A stretch of DNA of 64,000 bases, taken from Psococerastis gibbosa. Its lineage: Eukaryota; Arthropoda; Insecta; Psocodea; Psocidae. The stretch is taken from assembly GCA_963971405.1 (NCBI GenBank), contig OZ020491.1, positions 2,920,910 through 2,984,909 of the forward strand, read 5' to 3'. The position numbers and the translations under genes were made by a program. The notes beneath the pieces are model-generated. The model saw only the letters and a list, made by a program, of their open reading frames with translations, did not search any database and had not been told where the DNA came from. Of this stretch, positions 11,265 through 21,925 are shown one piece after another; the first letter of the stretch is position 1; every line of letters begins with the position of its first letter.

Positions 11265-11495
11265 TGCCTTAGATTTTAGGAAACACTCTAACTTCCGTAA
11301 ATATTATCTGATTTTGATGAAATTTGGAACACAAGAGTGTTTTGTGTGTTGATGGTGTGGTTGGGAAAATAATGAAGTATTTTTTATTACATACATAGCG
11401 TAGGGAGCGCAGAGGAAAAGCGGGGTCTGCGCTTGCATGAAATCTCCCTACACCTGATCGAACAGAGCCGAAAGGGACTTTTATATCTGAGCCCT
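11265..11495 (+). repeat. Unclassified repeat, family L, partial copy
   Basis: Carries the middle and right parts of family L: 'ttaggaaacactctaacttc' (11275), 'acacaagagtgttttgtgtg' (11328) and 'gagccgaaagggacttt' (11465). A short left-end fragment of the same family lies at about 10197-10228. Confidence 0.55.
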
Positions 11496-12240
11496 CTACC
11501 TGTAGTATCAAAATCAGCAAACTCCACTTTTTTTTGTTTTCCAGTTATGTACATGGTTGGATTCCTTGTGAAAAAAACGCATCTGATGAAAAACGTTTTC
11601 TGTGTCAAAATCAATTCATTCTGGTACTAAAAATGGCTCATAAACAATTACATTGGTATCAAAATGTATAGGACCGGATGACAGTTTTCCGCAGTTCCTG
11701 AAAAAAGTTTTCATAGTGGAGATTGCCGATTTTGATACTAGAGAAAATTATTTTGTTATCCGAACAGAAGATAAAAGTTTAAAATAAACTATAGAACAAA
11801 AAGACATTAAATTTACTAACCTGAAATTGTCGAGCCACGGAAGTGGTGGTAGGACGGGACGAGGTGAGGTCTAAGCAATTAAAAAACTCGCGAATCTAAT
11901 AAATTTATAATTAAAAAACTTGCTCGTCTTGCCCACGTACACCTTTCTTTGGTCCACTGCCTCCCTATATAAATTCTCCCTTGTAATTTTTTTTTGCGGG
12001 GGAGAGAAGTTAGGTTCGGCGGTTTTGCATCTTCACCGCAACGAGCGCTGGAAGCGCGGTGATCTGTAAAATACCGGCAACTCAGTCATGTGGCAAAACT
12101 TTCTTGTCACTTCAGTAATTTCTTTTAGTAGGCTGCATTTACTGTACAGTATTTCTTTTGTCATCAATTCATTTATTTTATTTTAATGGAGGAGTATGCC
12201 TTTTGGTCGCGCTTGTTAAAAGCATGTATTATCCCCTACC
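11496..12240. other. Unassigned DNA
   Basis: No exon, RNA gene or repeat shared with other parts of the window is visible. Confidence 0.4.
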
Positions 12241-12376
12241 GAGGCTGTGCCCAGGTTTTCGTTTGGGAGGGGGTCCAAATTTGTTTTACGTATTTTATTA
12301 AAGAAACTCCTTTCTATCCAGTGTAAAGTTCTTTTATTTCGGAGGGGGTCCCTTGGACCTCCTCCTGGGCACGGCC
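12241..12376. mobile_element. Short TIR element, family T, copy 1
   Basis: Begins GGCTGTGCCCAGG (12243) and ends CCTGGGCACGGCC (12364-12376): inverted termini of about 13 bp. The inside matches, in the opposite orientation, the element at 28993-29150 (shared 'ggatagaa..gga' and 'gaaataaaag' blocks). Non-coding MITE; a poly-T run follows directly. The superfamily is uncertain. Confidence 0.65.
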
Positions 12377-12404
<28 letters not shown>

Positions 12405-12407
<3 letters not shown>

Positions 12408-12840
12408 TGGGGTACAGGTGCTACCTGTGTGCACTTAAGCCTATTGGCCTATTGTGCCCCCTACAACAAAGTATCTACATCACTTCTACATCACTTTCTC
12501 GAGGCCTATCTCCCTCACGAGAGCCAGGATCTTGAGGGGATTCAGAAGTGGTAGGTCTTTTACATGTAACTGCAAGCTTTCCGAGCATGCTGCTCTTCTT
12601 CGTGCGATTACATCGCATCGCATCGCAGGTCCTCCGCACCTTCCTTGCAGAATCTGCAAGACTATAGTTGTCTCCCTAAGAGACTCCAGATATTTAGCCC
12701 CAGGACCAAAGACGCCAAGGCCTGTTCTCGTGTTGTGCCAAATGTCCGATCCAGCGAACTCTTCTATAGTACATATCGATGCAACCAGAGTTTTGCTTTC
12801 GATTATTCTGGTTAGAACCTTCCTCATTGGTAACATGGGC
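12405..12840 (-). pseudogene. RNase-H LINE 3' fragment, family G, copy 1
   Basis: On the minus strand this encodes pieces of an RNase-H-bearing non-LTR retrotransposon (R1/Jockey-like): TRTGLGVFGPG, then, after an abrupt join, a degenerate GAEDPEHILLHCD-like cysteine/histidine motif and an ARRRAACSE segment. The 3' end 'gtgcacacaggtagcacctg' is followed by a poly-T tract on the plus strand (a poly-A tail on the minus strand). The shortcut between RNase H and the Cys/His tail is present in the copies at 18240 and 51540 too. Confidence 0.75.
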
Positions 12841-13109
12841 TTGCGAAGGTATTCCTATCATGCCCGTACCCAAGGGGGGGGGGGGAAGTTAGCCATGCCC
12901 CCCCCCTAAATTTGATAAAAAATAATAAATATTGTAAGAATTTTAGATAAATATACTAAAATCACTACGGATGTACCTATCATTTATAAAAAAATTTGTT
13001 CTTGCCCCCCCCCCCAAATTAAATCCTGGGTAAGGGCCTGATTCGTATAGCACCACATCTCAAAGGCCTTGTTTTTTTTTTTTTACAACAACTCCCTGTA
13101 TATACATTA

Positions 13110-13265
13110 TATCTCCTGCTTTCCTCATTAGCTCTTGGTACATTCAAAATCTTGCGTCCTCCTTCAGTTGATTTATGAATTCCTCCTTTGGCCGCCCTCT
13201 TTGATTGGTTCCTTTCGCTGTGCCTTCAATGATGGTCTGTACCAGTAGTGGACACTTAAATGCTT
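13110..13265 (-). pseudogene. RTE-like LINE 3' fragment
   Basis: The minus strand preserves a degenerate NQRGRPKEEFINQLKEDA stretch, matching the R-G-R-P-K-K-E-F block of the LINE end at 10268-10785. Frame breaks and missing flanks show it is a relic. Confidence 0.65.
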
Positions 13266-13329
13266 TATCCCTCCAATTGTCACTTACTATATGTATGGGA
13301 AAAAAGCTTCTTTTTCTTCCTCTTCCTTC

Positions 13330-13520
13330 TTAGTTGCGCACCGTGTGAGGGCCGCCCCGAACCCATTTCACAAGCTCGCTCCGGTTGGACGCTAACACCT
13401 TGAGCTCGGCCATTGTTATCACTCTTGCTCCGGCCAGTAGTTCAATCCTTTCCTCCAAGGTTGTCCTCGGTCTGCCGATGGGTTTTCTACCTTGTGGCCT
13501 TGCATTCCCCTCTATTTTCC
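13330..13520 (-). pseudogene. LINE 3' fragment, family F, copy 1
   Basis: The minus strand reads GRKPIGRPRTTLEER, later a segment like ASNRSELVKWVRGG. The G-R-P-R-T block and terminal W-V-R resemble the C-terminus of RTE-like LINE reverse transcriptases, but of a different family from 10268-10785. A closer relative of the same family is at about 17275-17440 (minus). Confidence 0.55.
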
Positions 13521-14500
13521 ATGTGTGACACGGAAATTTTCATAGCGTTAAACTACCACACAATACGTAAACCGACTGAGCTATTCCGGCCCTTTTAATG
13601 CGTAGGCTACATTATTTCAAAATATACGGCAGCAGAAGCAGTATAGGGCGCACAATGCCGCAGTCAGTATTCCTCAGGGTCCCACAACGTTTCCTCATAT
13701 CTTGAGAAAACCGCCAGCTCTACGGAAAAGAAACTTTGACAAACAACTTTGCGCCAAACTCGCTGACGACTGGCGTCCTTCCGGGCCTGCCCCATCCCCC
13801 AAGCCCTCCCCGTTTTGGGCTCCCCCCCTTGGGAACATATTTGCTAAGTTGGCGCTCTTCTTTCCAACACTTTCTACGCTTCATTTCACAATTTGAACAT
13901 GGCGGACTTATCGCGCCTTTCACAGTTAAAACTACCTCTATATTAATATATAATATTTTGTGTGAAAACTTTGTTCTCTATTCCTCTTGGATGGAGTTAA
14001 TATGGTTATTCGAGTTGTATAGTTTAATGTATACAGTTGATTAAACTCGCATTTCTTCTTAGATTGCAATGTCTTGGTAGCTGATGGTGGGTGGGTCTTC
14101 GGAGTTGGAAATTGTAGGTTCTTAGGCTATCATATAATATAAAAATCATCTGTACAGTCAGCTCTACAACAGGCATTGTTCAATATAGTGCCATGGTCGG
14201 ATACATGGGGCAGGGGGGGCAGCTGCCGCCCAAAATTCAGTAAATCTATTGTGAGTTAACTTATTACGCTCTAATTCAATCGATACTATTGTACATATGT
14301 TTGTTTCCACAACTACCCCCTCCCCCAAATGAGCTGGATCCATCCCTGTATAGTGCAGCAATATATGGTATATATTTGCAGCAACCACAAACCCGACAAT
14401 TATTGCAGTGTCGACTAAATTCTCTACTTATATGTGCTCTTTGGCAAGATTCTCATTGCTAGACAATTTAGAATAGCTACACAACTACACGTACTGTATA
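13521..14500. other. Unassigned DNA
   Basis: No exon recognised. Open frames at 13702-14044 are proline-rich from C-runs and show no domain. Confidence 0.4.
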
Positions 14501-14502
14501 TA

Positions 14503-15210
14503 ACTGAACAAGTCTGTATCTCGAAATTGAAAATTTCTACCATCATAAAGCTTTCCTTATAGGCCTACTAACGTTTTATTATTTTATTTTTTATTTTTTT
14601 TTATTATTTTAAAAAGGTTAATCGCGTACAAGCAATTTAATGAATGTATCCGATTAACCTCTTCAATCTCCTTATTAGTAACCTGATAGGTACTTGTGTC
14701 GAGTTACGGCACGTCTCCGATCGCAAGGTGTGTTAGGACTCACACAAGTACAAGCACGCTACCACCTTGCCACCGAAGATATAAATAGGAAAGCAAGAAA
14801 TAGTCCCGGGATATGATTTATGGGAACCTGCATCCTGCATCAAATTTCATCAAAATCCACCGAGTGTTGTTTACCTAGAAATCGACGAACATTTCGTAAA
14901 AAACACTTTTTGGGTTCATGGGACCTCAAAACATGTAAATCAATAGAAAGCTCGAAATCGAAAATTCGCAAAGCTTTCCTAATTGTAACGTATCAAAACT
15001 ATAATTACGAAAGAAGAATTAATTAGTCCAAAAACGGGATTTATGTGAACCTGCTTCCCAAATTCCATCACGATCCACCAAGTAGTTTGCCCAGAAATCG
15101 ATGAACACTCAGACCGACAGACAAACATTTCGTAAAAACCACTTTATTGGGTTCCTGGGACTTCAAAACGCGTAAATCCGTTGAAATCTCGAAATCACAA
15201 AGCTTTCCTC
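14503..15210 (-). mobile_element. Family A (Helentron-like) fragments around a SINE
   Basis: Three partial pieces of the family A left part in the same orientation: about 14503-14575, 14806-14985 and 15035-15205. The latter two each carry the 'aaatttcatcaaaatccacc' and 'catttcgtaaaaa' blocks. SINE C copy 1 lies between the first two. The near-tandem arrangement suggests either repeated insertion at one site or a rearranged array; the CTGT tract is nearly lost here. Confidence 0.55.
14605..14775 (-). mobile_element. tRNA-like SINE, family C, copy 1
   Basis: Minus-oriented copy of a roughly 170-bp repeat. Its head reads 'tggcaaggtggtagcgtg' and is followed by 'ttgtgcgagtcc'. These sit where boxes A and B of a tRNA promoter would be. 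The tail ends 'gtatgcgattaacc' and A-rich sequence. At least six other copies occur, five of them plus-oriented between 34.9 and 43.6 kb. Confidence 0.65.
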
Positions 15211-15669
15211 ATCCTAAATGTAAATAGGTAGCCTACCTAAGCAATAATTATAATAAAAATGTTACGTTACATGTTCGTAAATGGACAGTCTATTTTCTAT
15301 CAACCAACGTAGCAAAGTACGGGCAGAAATAGGCAAAGAGCTTGCAGCTGAAGGCAATATCGGGAATTGATGTTTGGGGGAGGGGGTGCTAGGGGTAGCA
15401 GGGGGAGGGGGTGGTTTGAATCCAATGTAGACTATTAAATAACACCTAACGTCCCACCAGGGGGCGCCCCTGTACTTTATTTATTTCTTTTCCCTTCAAT
15501 TCCACAACATATACAGTACTTATACTCTATACCGTAAACTCTGTATCTCTATTTATTTTATATACCCATAGGTATAAAGCAGCAAACCGTTTTCTTTTTA
15601 TTTATCAATGAAAGAATGCATTTATAGGAATAGATTTAATGTCATTAGGTGGTTAGTAATAGTCCAGTT

Positions 15670-15897
15670 GACTCGTATCTGCACTTGGTTAAGTCATACT
15701 TTCGCCTGTTTCATTGCGTGAATGGTAAGCTTGCCTCAGCTTGTTGATTGTCGCTTGTAGCCGGTGTAGGTTGACATCAAGAACGTACGAGTATACCAGT
15801 TTGCCAATGGCCAAAAATGCATACGGAAACAATGCAAATAATGTCCGAAAGATCCACGGGTTCGTTGGCATTGGACAATGGACCTATGGGTTTATAA
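15670..15897 (+). repeat. Unclassified repeat, family S, copy 1
   Basis: About 225 bp closely matching 41236-41462. Shared blocks include 'gcttgtagccggtgtagg' and 'ataccagtttgccaatggcc'. A third copy at 17185-17510 is split by a LINE fragment. No ORF or terminal repeats are evident. Confidence 0.6.
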
Positions 15898-16599
15898 AAA
15901 GTCCTTAAATAAATAAGTAACTAATAACTAAGTACATAGCAATGATGTCCGAATTCTTTACCGAGCTAAAGTGATGTAGTATGGTATTTTCCGAAAAACT
16001 AATACCGAAAACGACATTACGTCGTTATAATAAGTGCCTCATCTATTCCACACAGAAACATTTCTGAGTAAAGTTTAAAAAAATCTAGTTAAAGCCGTGT
16101 AGTCAGTCTACTAGGTTGCATAAACTTATTTTTGCAGAAAGGACTGAGGTAAAAGCCAACCAAAATTAGGAAAGAGCTGCGCTGAATTAGTGAAAAGGTC
16201 AGAGTCTTGGGATGATAATGAAAATTGTCCCGTAGAGCTGAAGAGTCTTGAGTAGGGAGGAATTGAACCCCTGGGAAGACTGCTCGCAAAAATTAACTTA
16301 AAACTTGGAGCTTTATCTCTGCTTGCTCATCTCTCGATGGCACCTTTTGAAATCAATTTTTGATTTTTTTTGGACTTCTTTTCGATTTCTTATGATGGGT
16401 TTTTCAAAAATAAATTTTACAATTTTAAATCGGTGGAAAGTTAGACTGAGCACGCTTATGAGTGAATCCTCGAAAACGCTGGAAGGATCAGTTTGAAACT
16501 GACCTTCGCGAGCTGGGAGATGTTGGAGTGTTGCACAAAGCCGAGATGACTGAAGGAGTGTTGTCGAGCAGGCCAAAGCTCATCAAGGGCTGTAGAGCA
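15898..16599. other. Unassigned DNA
   Basis: No exon or repeat identified. Several overlapping open frames on both strands lack any recognisable domain. Confidence 0.4.
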
Positions 16600-16624
16600 A
16601 GAAGAAGAAGAAGAAGAAGAAGAA
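16600..16624 (+). repeat. AGA trinucleotide microsatellite
   Basis: About eight AGA units. It abuts the left edge of the truncated family A copy at 16623. Confidence 0.9.
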
Positions 16625-17105
16625 AATAATTTTTTGCACAGAAGCAAATATTTTTTTGGGAATGGAACCTGTCCGTTTTTGTTACCCCCAGAATCAAACA
16701 ATCAAGGGGCAAGCGACCCCCCGCATTTTGTCAACATTAATGACGACTACAATATATGAGAATTTAAAAGAAATCGTTGGAGCCGTTTTTGAGAAATAAT
16801 TTTTTAGACGTTTTTTTAGTTTTTTTTAAATAAAACCCCCAAAAATTGAGATAGTCCAAAATAAAGAGAATGGTCTCGAGGTATGATTTTTGTGAACCTA
16901 TATGCAAGATTTCATCAAAATCGGTCAAGTAGTTTGCCCAGAAATCGATGAACAGACAGACAGACAGACATTTCGTAGAAACCACTTTTTTGGGTTACTG
17001 GGACCACAAAACGTGTAAATCCGTTGAAATCTCGGAATCGAAAATATCGACCATCCCAAAGCTTTCCTTATAGGCTACTTCGTATAAATTGGAAAGCAAT
17101 TATAG
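16623..17105 (-). mobile_element. Helentron-like family A, truncated copy
   Basis: Covers the half of the element carrying the CAGA(=CTGT) tract (about 16954-16970), the 'aaaccacttttttgggtta' block and the terminal 'ataaattggaaagcaa' (17091-17106). The hairpin end is missing. Orientation is opposite to the copy at 5109. Confidence 0.65.
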
Positions 17106-17184
17106 TTTTCGTAGTTCGTAGTTTTTTCACTTCAATTACAAATAGTCCGCTATAAACAGCCCAGAAACTGAGTCAAGCTACACC

Positions 17185-17510
17185 TATCACTATGTCAATG
17201 CGGTAAGCTGTCTGAGCTTGTCCATTTTCACTTTAGCCGGTGTGGCTGGGCGGTGTGGAGTGAAACACGTAAAACACGTTGCCTTCTTCTTCTTCCTTTT
17301 CCCCCTCAGTGGTGCGTGCGCAGCGTGGGGGGTCGCCTCTAACCCATTTCCTTAACTCGCCCCGGTCGGACGCTAACCCCTTAGAGCTCGGCCATTGTTT
17401 TCCCTCTTGCTCCGACATGTTGTTCAATTCTTTTTTCGAAGGTTGTCATCTGTGCAAACACTTTGCCAATGGCTAGAAATTCATTCGGAAACAATTAATA
17501 TCGATAATAA
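17185..17510. repeat. Family S repeat split by a LINE fragment
   Basis: 17185-17235 and 17455-17510 are the two halves of a family S repeat (compare 15670-15897). The interval holds a minus-oriented LINE 3' remnant, family F copy 2 (about 17275-17440), whose translation has a degenerate ASDRGELRKWVRGD segment. The LINE therefore entered after the S repeat. Confidence 0.5.
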
Positions 17511-17549
17511 CCGAGAACCCTTGGCAGGGCAAAGCTCAATGTGCCCTAA

Positions 17550-17935
17550 GGCGCCCATTCCACCGACCGGCTAGGGCTATTTACAAAAACGGTGACGTGG
17601 TAGCAGACATTCAAGACTTAGGTGGCGTTTCCACCGACCTCGCATTGCAGAATGCAAATGACATTGACGGAAATTAGAATTTTTCTTTTTATAGAAATCT
17701 ATTAAAATGTTTGTACTTAACATATCCCATGACGCCATTTTTTAATTTTATAGTTTGTTTGTTTGTGATTTTACTGTATGATCATTGATCAATTTTAACT
17801 ATGGCATAGAGGAAAATAAACATTTCCGTCAATTCTGCAATGCGAGGTCGGTGGAAACCCCGCCTAAGTTTTGAATGTCTGCTACCACGTCACCATTTTT
17901 GTAAATAGCCCTAGCCGGTCGGTGGGATGGGCGCC
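17550..17935. mobile_element. Harbinger-like MITE, family H, copy 1 (386 bp)
   Basis: Long inverted termini starting GGCGCCCATTCCACCGACC. The inversion extends about 90 bp through 'acgtggtagcagacattca', and a further inner pair (cattgcagaatg / caattctgcaatg) continues it. It is flanked by TAA at 17547-17549 and 17936-17938. A 3-bp TWA duplication fits PIF/Harbinger. There is no ORF. Nearly identical copies lie at 19703-20090 and 31370-31750. Confidence 0.8.
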
Positions 17936-18239
17936 TAATGAGTAGGTATTTGACCATAAAAAACCCTTCAATTACAATATGTGTCCAGAAAATGCGAGAA
18001 GGCATGTAAATACAAACAATAGCACTACTGACTGACGGCGATACTACAATAGGATGCGACGAGAAACTAGAAAGATCGGGTCTTGTTGCAGATGGATCTG
18101 CAAAATTACGATTATGCAATCGTCTGTGATATTAGAGTTCCCATGCTAGATAGGAGTCATAATGCTGGAAAGCTGAGTGTTGGAAACACACCTTCGGGAG
18201 TTTGTAGTATTAGGTAGATAGTGGAACGTTTTTTTATTT

Positions 18240-18680
18240 TTTATAAATTGTGGTACAGGTGTTACCTGTGTGCACTTAAGCCTATTGGCCTATTGTGCCC
18301 CCTACAACAAAGTTTCTACATCACTTCTACATCACTTTCTCGAGAGCCAGGATCTTGAGGGGATTCAGAAGTGGTAGGTCTTTTACATGTAACTGCAAGC
18401 TTTCCAAGCATGCTGCTCTTCTCCGTGCGATTGCATCGCATCGCATCGCAGGTCCACCGCACCTTCATTGCAGAATCTGCAAGACTATAGTTGTCTCCCC
18501 AAGAGACTCCAGATATTTAACCCCAGGACCAAAGACGCCAAGGCCTGTTCTTGGTTTGGTACTTCCTAGCCTAGAGCCATCAGTAAACCACTTTATTGTG
18601 TGACTATTGAGAATTCCTGCTGATTCGCAGCATTCTTTCATTGTCCCTAATATAGTTTCGAATTCCCTCCTAAAAGTGGA
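18240..18680 (-). pseudogene. RNase-H LINE 3' fragment, family G, copy 2
   Basis: Close to the copy at 12405-12840, with the same join between the RNase H start (minus-strand frame with W-F-T-D-G-like sequence near 18575-18600) and the terminal cysteine/histidine region. It also keeps a fragment encoding ILNSHNKVV-like residues upstream. Frames are broken. Confidence 0.7.
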
Positions 18681-18965
18681 ACGTTATACAAAACCGAGAT
18701 GATTGGAGGAGTGTTGTTGAGCCAGAAGAAGAAGGAGAAGAAGACAGTAGAAGATCAAGAGTCAATAATAATTAATTGGTATATAGGTACCGAAATTGCA
18801 TGGAACCCCTCCCCGGAGAACTATTTCTGGGTCCGCCCTTGGTTCAGATAGGTAAAAGTTGTAATCCAACCAAATCTGTAAAAGCAGAGTGTTATAATGC
18901 AGAAAAACCAAAAATATATGCCCTCTACAAAGCGTAACATAAGTACCTTAAATTTTTTTTAGAAA

Positions 18966-19380
18966 CGGTTAACAGCATATGCTAGACAACGTAGAAATTG
19001 AGCACCCCAATTTTTTTTTTTACTTTTTATTTTTTATTTAATTAACAGAGCAAGTCATTAAAGATTTGGCTCATGGAAGTTGTAGAAGACTACTTCATGC
19101 TGATGCATCATATATAATAGGAAATATTAAATTTTGGTACCTTAGTTCTTCCATAAATACCAGAACAGACAGGACAGGACTAAAATTTCACGTATTCTGG
19201 GATTTTTGGAAGAACTACAAAACCGAAAGCAACCGATTATAATATTATGCACGAAGTAGTCTTCTACGTACAACTTACATACATGCGCCAAATTTTTAAT
19301 AACTTGCTGAATTAATTAAATAAAAAATGAAAAGTATTTAATTTTGGGGTGCCAATTTTCCACTTGACATATCCTCTTAA
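18966..19380. mobile_element. Inverted-repeat MITE, family J, copy 1
   Basis: The two arms contain 'gttgtagaagactacttcat' (19079) and its complement (19248-19270), with paired AT-rich arms and a 'gagcacccc'/'ggggtgcc' pair farther out. The right edge is CCTCTTAA (19373-19380). A related full copy is at 33612-34004. No coding capacity. Confidence 0.65.
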
Positions 19381-19542
19381 GGTGCCCATTCCACATACGT
19401 ACAACGTCAACGAAAAATTGAAAAATGACGTCAAAATGACGTAAATTGACGTGGTAGCAGAATTTTTAGTATGTCTTTAATGTCTGCTAAAACGTCATTT
19501 TTCAATTTTTCGTTGACGTTGTACGTATATGGAATACCCCCC
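19381..19542. mobile_element. Harbinger-like MITE, family H, short palindromic copy
   Basis: 162 bp, almost wholly self-complementary. It starts GGTGCCCATTCCACATACG and ends with the imperfect complement (GTACGTATATGGAATACCCCC). It is flanked by TAA on both sides; the left TAA is the last three bases of the family J element next to it. The inner 'tgacgtggtagcaga' block links it to the longer H copies. Confidence 0.7.
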
Positions 19543-19554
19543 TAAGCTTACAAA

Positions 19555-19690
19555 CAATTTACTGAATGAATTAACTTTTTCAATCGCCTCACTACGTTAC
19601 TACTTGCGTCGAGTTACGACACGCCTCCGTGTGCTAAGACTCGCACAAGTGCAACCACGCCACTGAAGCCGCTGGTCACTTCTTAATCTC
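19555..19690 (-). mobile_element. tRNA-like SINE, family C, copy 2 (partial)
   Basis: Minus-oriented fragment with 'cgagttacgacacgcctcc' and 'actcgcacaagtgcaa', matching the middle and head of the C consensus. It lies between two H MITEs. Confidence 0.6.
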
Positions 19691-19702
19691 AAACTCTGTT
19701 TT

Positions 19703-20090
19703 GGCGCCCATTCCATTGACCGGCTAGGGCTATTTCCAACAACGGTGACGTGGTAGCAGACATTCAAGACTTAGGTAGCGTTTCCACCGACCTCGCATTG
19801 CAGAATTGACGGAAATGTTTATTTGCCTCTATGCCATAGTTAAAATTGATCAATGATCATACAGTAAAATCACAAACAAACAAACTAAAATTAAAAAATG
19901 GCGTCATGGGATATGTTAAGTAGCCTACAAACATTTTAATAGATTTCTATAAAAAGAAAAATTCTAATTTCCGTCAATGTCATTTGCATTCTGTAATGCG
20001 AGGTCGGTGGAAACGACACCTAAGTCTTGAATGTCTGCTACCACGTCACCGTTTTGGAAATAGCCCTAGCCGGTCAATGGAATGGGCGCC
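19703..20090. mobile_element. Harbinger-like MITE, family H, copy 2
   Basis: 388 bp with ends GGCGCCCATTCCA and TGGAATGGGCGCC, in the inverted sense relative to 17550-17935. The flanks are TTT on both sides, so the duplication deviates from the usual TAA/TTA. The interior is nearly identical to copy 1, indicating recent spread. Confidence 0.8.
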
Positions 20091-21290
20091 TTTCCAGGAA
20101 GTAGAAACCAATAGCTACGTACTTAAGAAGTCCCCTCTGCACGGTACTCGTTAGTTAGGTGGGGTAGCTGTAGGTTTTGGAGTTCATTAACGCTGTAGCA
20201 ATCGACTCGTCCTCAGCGTCTCAAGTGCCGAGGGTTCGTTCTTCCCACCATGAGAAAATAATAAAGTTTGGTTTATCCTTCAATACACCCTTACTGCTCC
20301 TTAATGTTGAAGTGCTTAGTGCTGTTGCATTGAAGAAGTGGGAACTTCAGTTCGAGTCAGGTTGTTTTTTTACAGGTTTTAAACGTAAAAACTAACCCCC
20401 CCCCCCCGAAAAAAAATCCTGGCTACGGCATTGTATCCATCCATCTATATAAAAACAGTCTATACATTTGAAATCTTGTGAGATACCCATATATTTTCAA
20501 AATCAGCCCCTGGGGGAAACACGCGGTCCAATCCTCAATAGTCAATCATTTTATCTTATAATATATATATTACAGTATATACAGGGGGGGGGAGTGAGTT
20601 AGGAGAGCTATCCAGCATTGAGCCTCGTTGCTGACGAAAACCGAATTTGACTAATAGCAGAGGCCATTTTGTATATAATTTGTGCAGGTCTCGCCGCTAA
20701 AAGCAGTTGCTAGTTTGTGTACCCTTGTATGACTTTAAGTTGGGTAAGCAGCTTATAAGCACTCTCCAATGGTATTCCCACCCTGCCGCCTTCACTATTT
20801 CATTATGTAAATTACTCAGCAACTGATGATAGTGTGGACGCCAAAACAACAACTATTTCTGGTCCAGCTGCTGCTTTGATGTCAGGAGTCACCCTCGTGG
20901 ACAGAATTGTTTATCTGATGAAACTGAAGAATCCGAGGGATGGTGGGTTGTGCTCGATATGAGAGTGAGAGGTTTATTGCGACCACTTGGGCTTCAGAAT
21001 GTTTGTGATGAATAAGAAAAAAATCCGTTGGTCGCCGTCTCAATCGGCACAGTAGATGAATCTCCCTAAAACTAAAAGACATTTCATCTACCATACATAC
21101 CCATGAAATAGTCATGTTAAACCCTTAAATTTTTTTAAGCTTTTTCATTTCTGATGAGGCCCAACAGAGAGCTCCAAAGCCTCCCCGCATGCTAGGCCCC
21201 AACGCAATAGGAAATGTTTTCGCTTACAAGCAAATAGTAACAAAAACTCGCTAGGTTGGTTTCAACTCGGGGTTATACACATATATTGCA
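20091..21290. other. Unassigned DNA with a family L fragment
   Basis: No exon recognised. A minus-oriented left-end piece of repeat family L lies at about 21027-21080 (gccgtctcaatcgg and gatgaatctccctaaa). There are C and G runs at 20396-20407 and 20584-20592. Confidence 0.4.
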
Positions 21291-21293
21291 GTA

Positions 21294-21675
21294 TTACCTA
21301 TATGGTATATATAACACTGACATTCTTCTTCTCGAGTTGCAATCTAAGGATTGGTCTGCAGCGAATGTTGTATTCTTCTCCTCCCCTCTGTCTTGTGCGG
21401 TCCTTTTCAGTCCTTTATAGGTGTCACACCCTAGTTCCTTCACGACATCCTCCAGGTACTCCTTCCTCTGTCGTCCTCTTGAGTTGATGCCTTCAACCAT
21501 ACCCTCAATGATGTTCTTGAGGAGCCCTTCGTGTCTCAGAATATGCCCCATCCATTTGCCTCTTCTTGTTGGAATGTTGGCCATATTAGTTCTTTTTTTG
21601 TTTATTTCTAAGGAGCACTTCTTCGTTGGTTATGTGGTCTCTCCATGGGATTTTCAAGATTCTTCTGTAGCACCA
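21294..21675 (-). pseudogene. RTE-like LINE 3' end sharing its tail with a SINE
   Basis: The minus strand encodes W-C-Y-R-R-I-L near 21675, then a frame with RRGKWMGHILRHE, SRGRQRKEYLEDV and a terminal FAADQSLDCNSRRR. This corresponds to the last part of an RTE-like reverse transcriptase. The 3' untranslated tail (21281-21325) reads, on the minus strand, 'atgtcagtgttatatatacc' followed by 'gtaatactgcaatat'. The same tail ends the tRNA-headed SINE at 50870-51045, which suggests this LINE family supplied the machinery that mobilised the SINE. Confidence 0.8.
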
Positions 21676-21676
21676 C

Positions 21677-21760
21677 ACTGACATTAACCGAGCCGTCGTC
21701 ATAACCGCTGGACCAAAAGCCCCGACAGGAACAGTTGATGTATATCTTCTATTTATATGC
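21677..21760 (-). mobile_element. tRNA-derived SINE, family D, head fragment
   Basis: On the minus strand it reads 'ttttggtccagcggttatga' (box A-like) followed by 'cgacggctcggttaatgtcagt', next to the LINE end at 21294-21675. Box B is missing. It matches the head of D at 51125-51205. Confidence 0.5.
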
Positions 21761-21849
21761 TCGTATTGACATGATTCGTATTGCTAGACAGGTTCGCACA
21801 GCTACGCAATTAATTATCTAACCATTCTCACCGAACCAGTGATTAATGC

Positions 21850-21925
21850 TATAAAGGCAATTAATTGCAGTAGATCGGATGAGGTGTAGATCGTGGGTTC
21901 GAATCCCGCCAAGCACAGTTTTTCT
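21850..21925 (+). mobile_element. tRNA-derived SINE, family D, copy 1
   Basis: Contains a perfect box B context 'cgtgggttcgaatcccgcca' (21892-21911), followed by 'agcacagtttttctatatcc', as in the other D copies. Box A is degenerate (gatgaggtgtaga). It is not a tRNA gene: no matching acceptor stem and no intact D arm. Confidence 0.65.

Noticed and set aside
12454..12909. Plus-strand frame of 151 residues that looked like a gene
   Set aside because: It is the antisense of an RNase-H LINE remnant; the same frame recurs at 18295-18603.
13702..14044. Overlapping proline-rich frames on both strands
   Set aside because: Composition comes from C-rich tracts; no domain, no splice context.
21892..21911. 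Possible tRNA genes at perfect box B sequences (also near 8411, 36874, 50989, 51175, 63279)
   Set aside because: The heads cannot form full cloverleafs, box A is degenerate in most, and the bodies recur as SINEs.
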